Shown here piece after piece: positions 32,498-40,474 of a DNA stretch of 64,000 nt. How positions within the stretch are numbered: position 1 is the stretch's first letter; every line of letters begins with the position of its first letter. The translations under genes and the position numbers were made by a program. This stretch comes from [Zimmermannella] faecalis ATCC 13722. GTDB taxonomy: Bacteria > Actinomycetota > Actinomycetes > Actinomycetales > Microbacteriaceae. The notes under the pieces are model-generated. The model searched no databases. It was given only the letters and a program-made list of their open reading frames with translations, and was not told the origin of the DNA. The stretch is taken from NCBI RefSeq assembly GCF_000381765.1, contig NZ_KB907078.1:62001-126000 (forward strand), read 5' to 3'.

Positions 32498-33297
32498 GCC
32501 TTCCTCCGACCTTCAAGCAGCGCCTCGCTGACGCCGACCGCGGCCTCGCCGGAATGTGGCTGTGTTCGGGGTCGACCGTGAACGCCGAGATCGCGGCGGG
32601 GTCGGGCCTCGACTGGATCCTCATTGACGGCGAGCACGCGCCCCTCTCGCTCGAGTCGATTCAGACCCAGCTGCAGGTGCTCGCCGCGTATCCCGCCACC
32701 CCGGTCGTGCGGGTGCCGGTGAACAACGAGGTCATCATTAAGCAGTACCTCGACCTCGGCGCGCAGAACCTGCTCGTGCCGATGGTGAACTCGGGCGGCG
32801 AGGCCGCCGCCGCGGTGCGGGCCGTGCGCTACCCGCCCGCCGGCGTGCGCGGCGTCGGCGCGGCGCTGTCGCGCGGCGGTCGCTGGAACCGAATCGACGG
32901 CTACCTGCAGCGCGCGAACGACGAGTTCGTGTCGCTCACGGTGCAGATCGAGTCGGCCGCGGCCGTCGAAAATGTCGAGGACATCGTCGGCACCGACGGC
33001 GTCGACGCGATCTTCATCGGCCCGAGCGACCTCGCCGCGTCGATGGGACTCATCGGCCAGCAGACGCACCCCGACGTTGTCGCGGGAGTGCAGCGCGCGA
33101 TCGCCGCGGCGCGCGCCGCCGGCAAGCCGGTCGGCATCAACGCCTTCGACCAGAAGGTCGCGCTCGGCTACCTCGACGACGGAATCGACTTCATCCTCGT
33201 CGCCGCCGACGTGTCGCTGCTCGCGCGCGCATCCGAAGCGCTCGCCGCGACGTTCGTCGAGGGTCGCTCGGCCGGCGAGACCCGCGCGAGCTACTAA
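32482..33297 (+). CDS. hpaI: 4-hydroxy-2-oxoheptanedioate aldolase (HpcH/HpaI)
   Basis: A 271-residue class II aldolase. Motifs are GMWLCSGS at about residues 24-31, the catalytic His in DGEHAPLSLE, the pyruvate-binding Arg in PVVRVPVN, the metal-binding Glu in VQIESAAA and Asp in IGPSDLAASMG. It splits 4-hydroxy-2-oxo-heptanedioate into pyruvate and succinic semialdehyde. The ATG at 32482 lies within the end of hpaH, with a GGGGA ribosome site. The succinic semialdehyde must be oxidised elsewhere; the aldehyde dehydrogenase at 35252 is one candidate in the neighbourhood. Confidence 0.92.
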   Translation: MSFSLSLPPTFKQRLADADRGLAGMWLCSGSTVNAEIAAGSGLDWILIDGEHAPLSLESIQTQLQVLAAYPATPVVRVPVNNEVIIKQYLDLGAQNLLVPMVNSGGEAAAAVRAVRYPPAGVRGVGAALSRGGRWNRIDGYLQRANDEFVSLTVQIESAAAVENVEDIVGTDGVDAIFIGPSDLAASMGLIGQQTHPDVVAGVQRAIAAARAAGKPVGINAFDQKVALGYLDDGIDFILVAADVSLLARASEALAATFVEGRSAGETRASY

Positions 33298-33367
33298 GCG
33301 GCCCGGATGCGCGGGCCCGGCCGGTCTGCCGACCCACCCCGTGCATCCACCTCGGGCTACTTCGACC

Positions 33368-33433
33368 AACTAGCCCAAAAATCAGGGGTCGGGCGCAGCC
33401 GACTGCGGCCAACCCCCATTTCCCGGGCTAGTT
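33368..33433. repeat. Family A nested palindrome, copy 2
   Basis: Outer AACTAGCCC and GGGCTAGTT arms enclose CAGGGGTC/CCAACCCCC segments and an inner GCAG-CCGA-CTGC hairpin. A third half-site CCAGCCCAAAA follows at about 33441, then GGCGGCGGCATGGATGGG, as in copy 5. Confidence 0.75.
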
Positions 33434-33605
33434 CGGGCAACCAGCCCAAAACCGATACGGCGGCGGCATGGATGGGCTCGGCAGGGTCCACCCCGGCATG
33501 TATGGGGAGGGCAGCGACCAAAAGAGGTGGCCCAGGGCGCCGCGGATGCTGCGAAGCGGACGTCGCGCGCCCATCCCACCCCCGACCATCCGGACTAACG
33601 GCTAT

Positions 33606-33666
33606 CTAGCCCGAAAACCGGGGCCCTAACCCCGTACGTGACGAGGACCCCCACTTTTCGGGCTAG
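33606..33666. repeat. Family A nested palindrome, copy 3
   Basis: Outer CTAGCCCGAAAA and TTTTCGGGCTAG arms enclose CGGGG and CCCCC segments. The loop carries GTACGTGACGA, shared only with copy 4, so there are two loop subtypes in this family. Confidence 0.75.
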
Positions 33667-33877
33667 TTGGCCAAACGTCCGGGCTCAAGGCCCGTCCCAC
33701 TCGCGAAGCCGCGCCCGGCGCTCCCGCCCGACCCGACGCCCATCCACCGTCATCAGCCTCCCGACCACGCCCAAACCGGCCCCGGGCCGACCGCCCGACC
33801 CAGCACCCAGCCGCCTCCCGACCACAGCCCAACCGGCCCCGACCCCCACAGCCGCCCCAGGCCATCCGACCGCCTAC

Positions 33878-34924
33878 CTACCCAAACAACGGCGCCGTCG
33901 CATCCGTCTCAAACAGCTCATCAATCAACTCAGCCGTAACATCCTCAATCCGCGCCGGCTCCCACCGCGGCTGATTGTCCTTATCGACGATCCGCGCGCG
34001 AATCCCCTCGGCGAAGTCGGGCCGGGTCGCGAGGTGCATCCCAACCCGGTACTCGCGGGCGAGCGCCGGCCGCAGTCCGGGTTCGGCCCGGGCCTCACGA
34101 ATGAGCCGGTGTACGACGGCAAGCGACGTGGGCGACATGTCGCGGATGGTCGCGGCGGCTTCCCCCGCGGGCTCAACCCCAGAGGCGGCAAGCTCGTCGA
34201 GTGCCGCGAGCACCTCGGGCACCGAATCCCTGGCGTAGGCGCGGTCGATCCAATCACGCTGCGCCAGCAGAATCGCCTCGGGCGCGGCCTCGGCAACGGC
34301 GGCGATCGCTGCATCGGCCGGCTCGGTCTCGAGCCGCGTGAGTAGCTCGGGCAGCGCCGCCGACGGCACGAAGTGGTCGGCGAACCCGCCGGCGATCGCG
34401 TCGCCCGCGCCGAAGTGGCCCGCGGTGAGGCCGACGTGCATCCCCACCTCGCCCGGCATTTCGGCGAGCCGCCACGATCCGCCGACGTCGGTGAGGAACC
34501 CGATGCGGGTCTCGGGCATCGCGAGCCGCGAGCGCTCGGTGACGACGCGGTGCGAGGCGTGCGCGCCGAGGCCGATGCCGCCGCCGAATGTGATGCCGTC
34601 CATGAGCGTCACGTACGGCTTCGGCGACTCGTGCAGCCGCGCGTCGAGGTGGTACTCGAACGCGAGAAAGCGGTAGAACTTCTCGACGTGGCCCGACTCG
34701 ATCGCGTCGCGCGACTCGGCAATGTCGCCGCCGGCGCACAGGCCCCGCTCCCCCGCGCCGACGAGGGCGAGCTGGCGGATGCTCGGGTCGGCAAGCCACG
34801 CGTTCACCCGCTCGTCGATGAGCTGCAGCATCTCGAACGAGAGGGCGTTGAGTTGCCGCGGCCGGTTCAGGGTGATGAGCCCGAGCCCGCCGCGCTGGTC
34901 AAAAAGCACGGGTGATGCGGTCAT
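33878..34924 (-). CDS. Enoyl-CoA hydratase/3-hydroxyisobutyryl-CoA hydrolase-like
   Basis: A 348-residue crotonase-superfamily protein. GERGLCAGGDI near residues 57-67 and GITFGGGIGLGAHASHRVVTE near 108-128 form the oxyanion hole, and PETRIGFLTDVGGSWRLAEMPG places the conserved acidic residue. The length and long C-terminal helix bundle match the 3-hydroxyisobutyryl-CoA hydrolase group used in valine breakdown, rather than ordinary 260-residue hydratases. No other valine genes are adjacent. TACTGT lies 8 nt before the ATG at 34924 and could be a leaderless -10 box; GGGGCGG between could also serve as a weak ribosome site. Confidence 0.85.
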   Translation of the reverse strand: MTASPVLFDQRGGLGLITLNRPRQLNALSFEMLQLIDERVNAWLADPSIRQLALVGAGERGLCAGGDIAESRDAIESGHVEKFYRFLAFEYHLDARLHESPKPYVTLMDGITFGGGIGLGAHASHRVVTERSRLAMPETRIGFLTDVGGSWRLAEMPGEVGMHVGLTAGHFGAGDAIAGGFADHFVPSAALPELLTRLETEPADAAIAAVAEAAPEAILLAQRDWIDRAYARDSVPEVLAALDELAASGVEPAGEAAATIRDMSPTSLAVVHRLIREARAEPGLRPALAREYRVGMHLATRPDFAEGIRARIVDKDNQPRWEPARIEDVTAELIDELFETDATAPLFG

Positions 34925-35251
34925 ACCGCCCCACAGTAGCGGCCAGCAGACCCGGGAAACCTATTGTTCCGACCCGAATCGCGCCGTGTAACGCTCGGGC
35001 CGGAACCGCGGTCAGCCTACCCACCGACCCCTGGAATTCTTTGCCACCGTGCGGCGTTGCCACACAGTGCAGCCAGCCACGGCGCAAACCACGTATCGTG
35101 CTAATTCGTGCATAGCCTCATGCGATTGCCGCGACGATCCCGCTGACCGGGTATTTTCCGGCATCGCACGGATGCGCACGGACTAGGCTGCGAACTGTTT
35201 CGCACGCCCGCGAATCGACTTACCGATGCAGAAGATGGGGGAAGAGGCCAT
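34925..35251. other. Divergent promoter region
   Basis: This 327-base gap separates two divergently transcribed genes. TACTGT at 34933-34938 serves the leftward gene. GACTAGGCT near 35183-35191 could hold the rightward -10 box, and a GGGGGAAGAGG ribosome site ends it. No gene or repeat is evident. Confidence 0.45.
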
Positions 35252-36790
35252 ATGACCACTCCGCACACGAACAGCCCGCTGATCGAGCAGCTCGACCCCG
35301 AGATTGAGGCGATTGTCGCGGCCGCCGACGCCGCCGCCCTCGCGTTCGCTGACACCACCCCGAAGGAGCGCGGCGCCGCGCTCGTCGCCGCCGCGGACGC
35401 CCTCGACGCGAACGCTGACGAGCTCGTCAGCATCGCGCAGCAGGAGACCGGCCTCTCGGAGGGCCGCCTGCGCGGCGAGCTCAACCGCACCGCCGTGCAG
35501 CTTCGCCTGTTCGCCGACGTCATCGTCGACGGCGCCTACCTCGACGCGCGCATTGACGCGTTCGACGACGACTACGCCCTCGGCGTTCGCCCCGACCTGC
35601 GCCGCGTGCTGCAGCCCGTCGGCCCGATCATCAACTTCGCCGCGTCGAACTTCCCGTTCGCGTTCTCGGTCGCCGGTGGCGACACCGCGGCGGCCCTCGC
35701 TGCCGGCTCGCCCGTGATCCTCAAGGCCCACTCGGGCCACCCGAAGCTCAGCGTTCGCACAGGCGAGATCGTCGCCGAGGCGCTGAAGTCGGCCGGCATG
35801 CCCGACGGCGTCTTCGCCGTCATCACCGGCCAGCAGAACGGCACCGCCGTGCTGAAGGACCCGCGCATCCAGGCCGGTTCGTTCACCGGTTCGGAGCACG
35901 TCGGCCGCCTCCTCGCCGACATCGCGGCCGCCCGCCCGCAGCCGATTCCGTTCTTCGGTGAGCTCGGCTCGACGAACCCGGTGTTCGTCACGCAGGCCGC
36001 TCTTGACACTCGCGCCGCCGACCTCGTGAGCGGCTTCGTCGGCTCGGTTTCGGGCTCGGCCGGCCAGCTCTGCACGAAGCCCGGCTTCGTGTTCATCCCG
36101 GCGGGCCACGGCCTCGACGAGCAGATCGTGTCGGCCGTTGACGCCGCGAACGAGTCGACCGGTGAGCAGCGCCTGCTGAACCCCGGCATCACGCGCGGCT
36201 ACAACGGCCGCCGCGACGAGGTGCTCGCCGCGAACGGCGTGCGCACGATCGTTGACGGCGCCTCGCGCGTTGACGACGACGGCCAGGGCTGGACCACCCC
36301 CACCATCGTCGCCGTGTCGCTCGACGACTTCCGCGCCGGCCGCGAGGCGATCCTCGCCGAGGTCTTCGGGCCGTTCTCGGTGCTCGTCGAGGTGCCCGAG
36401 GGCACCGACTACGCCGCGCTCGTGAACGAGTTCTTCACCGGCTCGCTCACGACGACCATCCAGGCCGCCGACGGCGAGACGAGCGACGAGCTCGCCACCC
36501 TCGTGCGCGCCCTGCGCCAAGTGTCGGGCCGCATCCTGTTCGGCGGCTGGCCGACCGGTGTTGCCGTGACCTACGCGCAGCAGCACGGTGGCCCGTGGCC
36601 CGCGACGACGAACGACTCGTCGACGTCGGTCGGCACCGCGGCAATCGGCCGGTTCCTGCGCCCCGTCGCGTTCCAGTCGATGCCCGAGGAGCTGCTGCCG
36701 GCTCCCCTCAAGGACTCGAACCCGTGGGGCGTCCCGCAGCGCCGTGGCGACGCGGGCGAGTCGAAGAGCTGGGGCTCGAGCGCTCGCTAA
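35252..36790 (+). CDS. 2,5-dioxovalerate (2-oxoglutarate semialdehyde) dehydrogenase-like ALDH
   Basis: A 512-residue NADP-type aldehyde dehydrogenase. The catalytic Cys274 lies in GQLCTKPGF and Glu237 in FFGELGSTNP. The sequence NFAASNFPFAFSVAGGDTAAALAAGSPV is typical of the 2-oxoglutarate semialdehyde dehydrogenase branch used in D-glucarate, pentose and hydroxyproline breakdown. Together with kdgD (43413) and gudD (48021) it would complete conversion of D-glucarate to 2-oxoglutarate. Succinic semialdehyde from HpaI is an alternative substrate. A strong GGGGGAAGAGG precedes the ATG. The gene has no operon partner. Confidence 0.87.
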   Translation: MTTPHTNSPLIEQLDPEIEAIVAAADAAALAFADTTPKERGAALVAAADALDANADELVSIAQQETGLSEGRLRGELNRTAVQLRLFADVIVDGAYLDARIDAFDDDYALGVRPDLRRVLQPVGPIINFAASNFPFAFSVAGGDTAAALAAGSPVILKAHSGHPKLSVRTGEIVAEALKSAGMPDGVFAVITGQQNGTAVLKDPRIQAGSFTGSEHVGRLLADIAAARPQPIPFFGELGSTNPVFVTQAALDTRAADLVSGFVGSVSGSAGQLCTKPGFVFIPAGHGLDEQIVSAVDAANESTGEQRLLNPGITRGYNGRRDEVLAANGVRTIVDGASRVDDDGQGWTTPTIVAVSLDDFRAGREAILAEVFGPFSVLVEVPEGTDYAALVNEFFTGSLTTTIQAADGETSDELATLVRALRQVSGRILFGGWPTGVAVTYAQQHGGPWPATTNDSSTSVGTAAIGRFLRPVAFQSMPEELLPAPLKDSNPWGVPQRRGDAGESKSWGSSAR

Positions 36791-36959
36791 CGTCTGATTC
36801 CGCGAACCCCGCGGTGCTGGTCTTCTGGCCACGCCGCGGGGTTCCGCCGTTTCCGGGGCAAACGGGCCCGGCGTTGTGTCCCGACCCGGATACGCGGGGC
36901 AGACACGCGGCCCGGATGCGCGCATCCGGCCCTCGCCCACCCGCCCGGGATGCGTGCGG

Positions 36960-36965
36960 TAGCGT
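36960..36965 (+). promoter_or_regulatory. -10 box TAGCGT of a leaderless promoter
   Basis: TAGCGT ends seven bases before the GTG at 36973 and there is no ribosome site. The same TAGCGT-N7-start arrangement occurs at 42315. Confidence 0.55.
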
Positions 36966-36972
36966 CGGGCAG

Positions 36973-38199
36973 GTGACCCGCACGCTCAGTCTCGCCCAGG
37001 CCCGCCGCATCGCGATCGCGGCGCAGGGGCTCGACCGGCCGCGCCCCGACACCGTGACGTTGCGCCACCTCACGAGCACCGTCGAGCGCCTCGGTGTGCT
37101 GCAGATCGACTCGGTGAACGTGCTCGCCCGCGCACACCTGCTGCCGCTGTTCTCGCGGCTGGGCCCGTACGACACCGCGCTCCTCGACCGCGCCGCGGGC
37201 GAGGCCCCACGGCGCCTCATGGAGACGTGGGCGCACGAGGCGTCGTTCGTGCCGGCCGCGACGTATCCGCTGCTGAGCTGGAACCGCCGCAACTGGGGCA
37301 TTCACAACGGCGAGTTCGACACGAAGCACCCGGGGCTGCTCGACCGCCTCACCGAGATCGTCGACCGCTTCGGACCCCTCACAAGCCGCGAGATCTCGGC
37401 CCACGTCGACGAGGAGCACGCTGCCCGCTCAACCGGCGACTGGGGCTGGTCGTGGAGCGCCGCGAAGACCGGCCTCGAGATTCTCTTCGACTACGGCGTC
37501 ATCACCGCCGCCCGCCGCAACTCGCAGTTCGAGCGCGTGTACGACCTCACGTCGCGGGTGCTGCCGAAGCCGCTGCGCGACCGCCCCGAGGTGCCGCGCG
37601 ACGAGGCGGTGCGCGAGCTCGTGCGCATCTCGGCGCGAGCGCACGGCATCGGCACGCTGCGCTGCCTCGCCGACTACTTCCGGCTCGACCAGCGTTCGAC
37701 GAGCCAGGCGATCGACGACCTCGTCGACGCGGGCGAGCTCGAGCCCGTCGACGTGACCGGCTGGAACCGGCCGGCCTGGCTCGCGGCCGGCGCGCGCATC
37801 CCCCGCCGCACGAACGCTCGGGCGCTCCTCGTACCGTTCGATCCGCTCGTGTTCGAGCGCCGCCGCCTGCTCGAGCTGTTCGGGATGCACTACCGCATCG
37901 AGATCTACACGCCGGCAGCGAAGCGCGTGCACGGCTACTACGTGCTGCCGTTCCTGCTCGGCGAACACCTCGTCGCGCGCGTCGACCTCAAGCACGATCG
38001 CGCCCGGCGGGTGCTGCTCGTGCGCGGGGCCTACCTCGAGGCACCGGATACGCGGGGCGAGAAGACCTGGCCGCCCGCCGACGTCGTGGTCGCGAATCTT
38101 GCCGACGAGCTGCGCGAGATGGCGCGGTGGCTCGGCGCCGACGGCGTCGAGGTCGAGGGCCGCGGCGACGCCGCCGTCCCCCTCGCTGCCCTGGTCTGA
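36973..38199 (+). CDS. YcaQ/AlkZ-family winged-helix DNA glycosylase
   Basis: A 408-residue HTH_42 superfamily protein. The conserved segment RLGVLQIDSVNVLARAHLLPLFSR near residues 38-60 contains the catalytic Q-x-D motif (Gln-Ile-Asp), the form found in YcaQ-like enzymes rather than the Q-x-Q of AlkZ-like ones. Members remove alkylated bases or unhook DNA interstrand cross-links. Three winged-helix modules follow, with FDPLVFERRRLLELFG and RVDLKHDRA as C-terminal family blocks. GTG at 36973 is chosen because the longer frame overlaps the preceding gene and the TAGCGT box fits a leaderless start. It is a housekeeping repair gene, not tied to the catabolic neighbours. Confidence 0.85.
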   Translation: MTRTLSLAQARRIAIAAQGLDRPRPDTVTLRHLTSTVERLGVLQIDSVNVLARAHLLPLFSRLGPYDTALLDRAAGEAPRRLMETWAHEASFVPAATYPLLSWNRRNWGIHNGEFDTKHPGLLDRLTEIVDRFGPLTSREISAHVDEEHAARSTGDWGWSWSAAKTGLEILFDYGVITAARRNSQFERVYDLTSRVLPKPLRDRPEVPRDEAVRELVRISARAHGIGTLRCLADYFRLDQRSTSQAIDDLVDAGELEPVDVTGWNRPAWLAAGARIPRRTNARALLVPFDPLVFERRRLLELFGMHYRIEIYTPAAKRVHGYYVLPFLLGEHLVARVDLKHDRARRVLLVRGAYLEAPDTRGEKTWPPADVVVANLADELREMARWLGADGVEVEGRGDAAVPLAALV

Positions 38200-38279
38200 C
38201 CGACCCCGACCATCCGGGGCCCTTCTGCCTATCCGCCCATCCGGCCCCGCCTACCCGGCCGGCCCCGCACCTAGCTCCC

Positions 38280-38351
38280 GCTAACTAGCCCGAAAACCGG
38301 GGGTCCGTCACCTGTACGTGACGAGGACCCCCGGTTTTCGGGCTAGTTAGC
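38280..38351. repeat. Family A nested palindrome, copy 4 (best preserved)
   Basis: The 27-bp arms 38280-38306 and 38325-38351 are perfectly complementary. The 18-nt loop contains GTCAC and GTGAC, which can pair to form an inner hairpin. It stands between the convergent repair gene and permease gene and can act as a bidirectional terminator. Confidence 0.85.
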
Positions 38352-38419
38352 CATTTGTCCGGCGGCGAGGCGGCAAGGCGGCAACCCAACAAGGCAACCC
38401 ACCAAGCAGCCCCACCGAC

Positions 38420-39379
38420 CTACTTGTTCGCGAGGCGCCAGCGCTGACCCGGGTCGGTCGCGATGCGCAGCCACTGCGCGAGGATGTTCGCGCAGACAGT
38501 CGTGATCACGATCATGAGGCCGGGCAGCACCGACTGCCACCAGGCGACCTGCAGGTACTCGCGCCCCTGGGCCACCATGAGACCCCAGCTGAGGTCGGGC
38601 GGCTGAATACCGATACCGAGGAAGCTCAGAGACGACTCGGCGAGCATGACGAAGCAGAACTCGAGCGTCGCGAGCGACACGATCGTCGGCAGCACGTTCG
38701 GGAACACGTGGCGGCCCATGATCGTCGCGGGGCTCGACCCGAAGTTGCGGGCCGCGTCGACGAACATGCGGGTGCGCAGCTCGGCGCTCTCGGCGCGCGC
38801 GGTACGCAGGTAGATTGGGATGCGCGTGATCGCGAGCACGAGCACGATGTTCGCCGCGCTCGGCGCGAAGATGTAGAGCACGACGACCGCGAGCAGCAGC
38901 GACGGGAAGCTCATGATGATGTCGCCGATGCGCATCGAGACGTTCTCGCGCCAGCCGCGGTGGTAGCCGGCCCAGATGCCCCACGCCGTGCCAATGATGC
39001 AGGCGACGACGACCGCGGCGAACGAGACGCCGAGGCTCGTGCCGCCGGCGAGCATCATGCGGGCGAACATGCTGCGCCCGATCGCGTCGGAGCCGAGGAT
39101 GAACTGCCACCCCTCGCCGACGCTGAACGGCGGCAGGTTGCGGTTCGGCAGGTCGGGGCGCTGCGCGAGGTCGGTCACGAGCAGCGGCGCGATGAGCGAC
39201 GTGAAGACGATGAGGATGAGCACGACGGCGGCGACGGTCGCGAACTTGTCGCGCAGCAGGAGCGCGAAGAGTCCGGGGCGGCCGTCGGTGCGCTGACGGC
39301 GCGACGCCTTCGTGGTGAGAATCGCTTCGGTGCCGCCGGCGTCGATCGCCGGCTCGAACTTCGGCTTGAGGTCGGTCAT
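38420..39379 (-). CDS. Dpp/Opp-type ABC importer permease (DppC family)
   Basis: A 319-residue permease with six membrane helices after a polar N-terminus. The EAA-type loop RTARAESAELRTRMFVDAARNFG and the ending SLSFLGIGIQPPDLSWG are characteristic of DppC/NikC proteins. Its ATG overlaps the stop of the DppB-type gene by four bases, so both are made together. It forms a channel with that protein. The matching ATPase is probably the fused protein at 50552, 11 kb away. Confidence 0.9.
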   Translation of the reverse strand: MTDLKPKFEPAIDAGGTEAILTTKASRRQRTDGRPGLFALLLRDKFATVAAVVLILIVFTSLIAPLLVTDLAQRPDLPNRNLPPFSVGEGWQFILGSDAIGRSMFARMMLAGGTSLGVSFAAVVVACIIGTAWGIWAGYHRGWRENVSMRIGDIIMSFPSLLLAVVVLYIFAPSAANIVLVLAITRIPIYLRTARAESAELRTRMFVDAARNFGSSPATIMGRHVFPNVLPTIVSLATLEFCFVMLAESSLSFLGIGIQPPDLSWGLMVAQGREYLQVAWWQSVLPGLMIVITTVCANILAQWLRIATDPGQRWRLANK

Positions 39380-40434
39380 GCGCTTGCTCCCTGCGTTCCG
39401 GAGATCGACGAGGTCGAGGTGCCGACGACCGCCTTGATCGCGCCCGTCTTCACGGTGCGGATGCCGGTGGTCGGCGCAGCGTCATCGGCCTTGCCCTGCT
39501 TCTTTGCGCTGCGGCCGGTGGGGCGAACCCGCGGGTCGAGCACGGCGTAGAGCAGGTCGATGATGATGTTGAGGATGAAGATGGCGACGGCGGTGACGAG
39601 CACGGCGGCCTGCAGCACGGGGAAGTCGCGCATGAGGATCGAGTCGATCATGAGCTTTCCGATGCCGGGCCAGCCGAAGATCGACTCAACGACGACCGCG
39701 CCGTTGATGAGGCCGACCGTGAGGTCGCCGGCGACGGTGAGCGCGGGGGCCGCGGCGTTCTTCAGCGCGTGCCGGGTGACGACGAAGAACTTCGTCGCGC
39801 CGCGGCTGTAGGCGACCTTGATGTACGGCTGCCCGAGCACGGTGACCATCGAGCCGCGCACGATCTGCGCAAGCACGCCGACCGGCCGCATCATGAGGGT
39901 CGCGACGGGGAGGATCCACACTTCGGGCCCGCCCTGCACGCCCGAGGTCGGGAGGATGCCGAACGAGATCGCGAAGATCCAGATGCCGAGAATCGCGAGC
40001 CAGAAGTCGGGCACGCTCGCCGCGACCATCGAGAAGAAGCTCACGATGCGGTCGGCGACGCCGTTCGGCTTGAGCGCGGCCCAGCAGCCGATGACGACGG
40101 CGATGATGATCGCGAACAGCATCGTGAAGAACGCGAGCTGCAGCGTCGCGGGGAACGCCCGCAGCACCATCGCGCCGGCCGATTCGCCGGTGCGCATCGA
40201 CTCGCCGAAGTCGAGCGTGAACGCGCCGCCGATGAAGTTCATGAGCTGCTGCAGAATCGGCAGGTCGAGGCCGTTTCGGGCGGCGAAGTCGGCCTTCATC
40301 TCGGGGGTCGCGCTGAGCGGCAGGTAGAGCGACGAGGGGTCGCCCGTGAGCCGCGCGAGGAAGAAGACGCCGATGACGACGACGATCAGCGGGATCGCGC
40401 TTTGCAGTATTCGTTTGCCGAGGTAGGTGAACAC
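39376..40434 (-). CDS. Dpp/Opp-type ABC importer permease (DppB family)
   Basis: A 352-residue permease with the DppB N-terminus (LGKRILQSAIPLIVVVIGVFFLARLTGDP) and the YIKVAYSRGATKFFVVTRHALKNAAAP cytoplasmic coupling loop. It pairs with the DppC-type protein. A polar tail of about 40 residues after the last helix is unusual in length. It lies 40 bases after the binding-protein gene, in the order SBP-dppB-dppC. Confidence 0.9.
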   Translation of the reverse strand: MFTYLGKRILQSAIPLIVVVIGVFFLARLTGDPSSLYLPLSATPEMKADFAARNGLDLPILQQLMNFIGGAFTLDFGESMRTGESAGAMVLRAFPATLQLAFFTMLFAIIIAVVIGCWAALKPNGVADRIVSFFSMVAASVPDFWLAILGIWIFAISFGILPTSGVQGGPEVWILPVATLMMRPVGVLAQIVRGSMVTVLGQPYIKVAYSRGATKFFVVTRHALKNAAAPALTVAGDLTVGLINGAVVVESIFGWPGIGKLMIDSILMRDFPVLQAAVLVTAVAIFILNIIIDLLYAVLDPRVRPTGRSAKKQGKADDAAPTTGIRTVKTGAIKAVVGTSTSSISGTQGASA

Positions 40435-40474
40435 GTGGGTTCCTCTCTGAATCCGTGTGTGTCGAAGCGGCCGG

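Larger units (their letters stand above)
33298..33877. other. Gene-free stretch with two nested palindromes
   Basis: This 580-base gap between hpaI and a convergent gene holds family A palindromes at 33368 and 33606. The rest is proline/arginine-codon-like, C-rich sequence without a credible gene. Confidence 0.6.
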
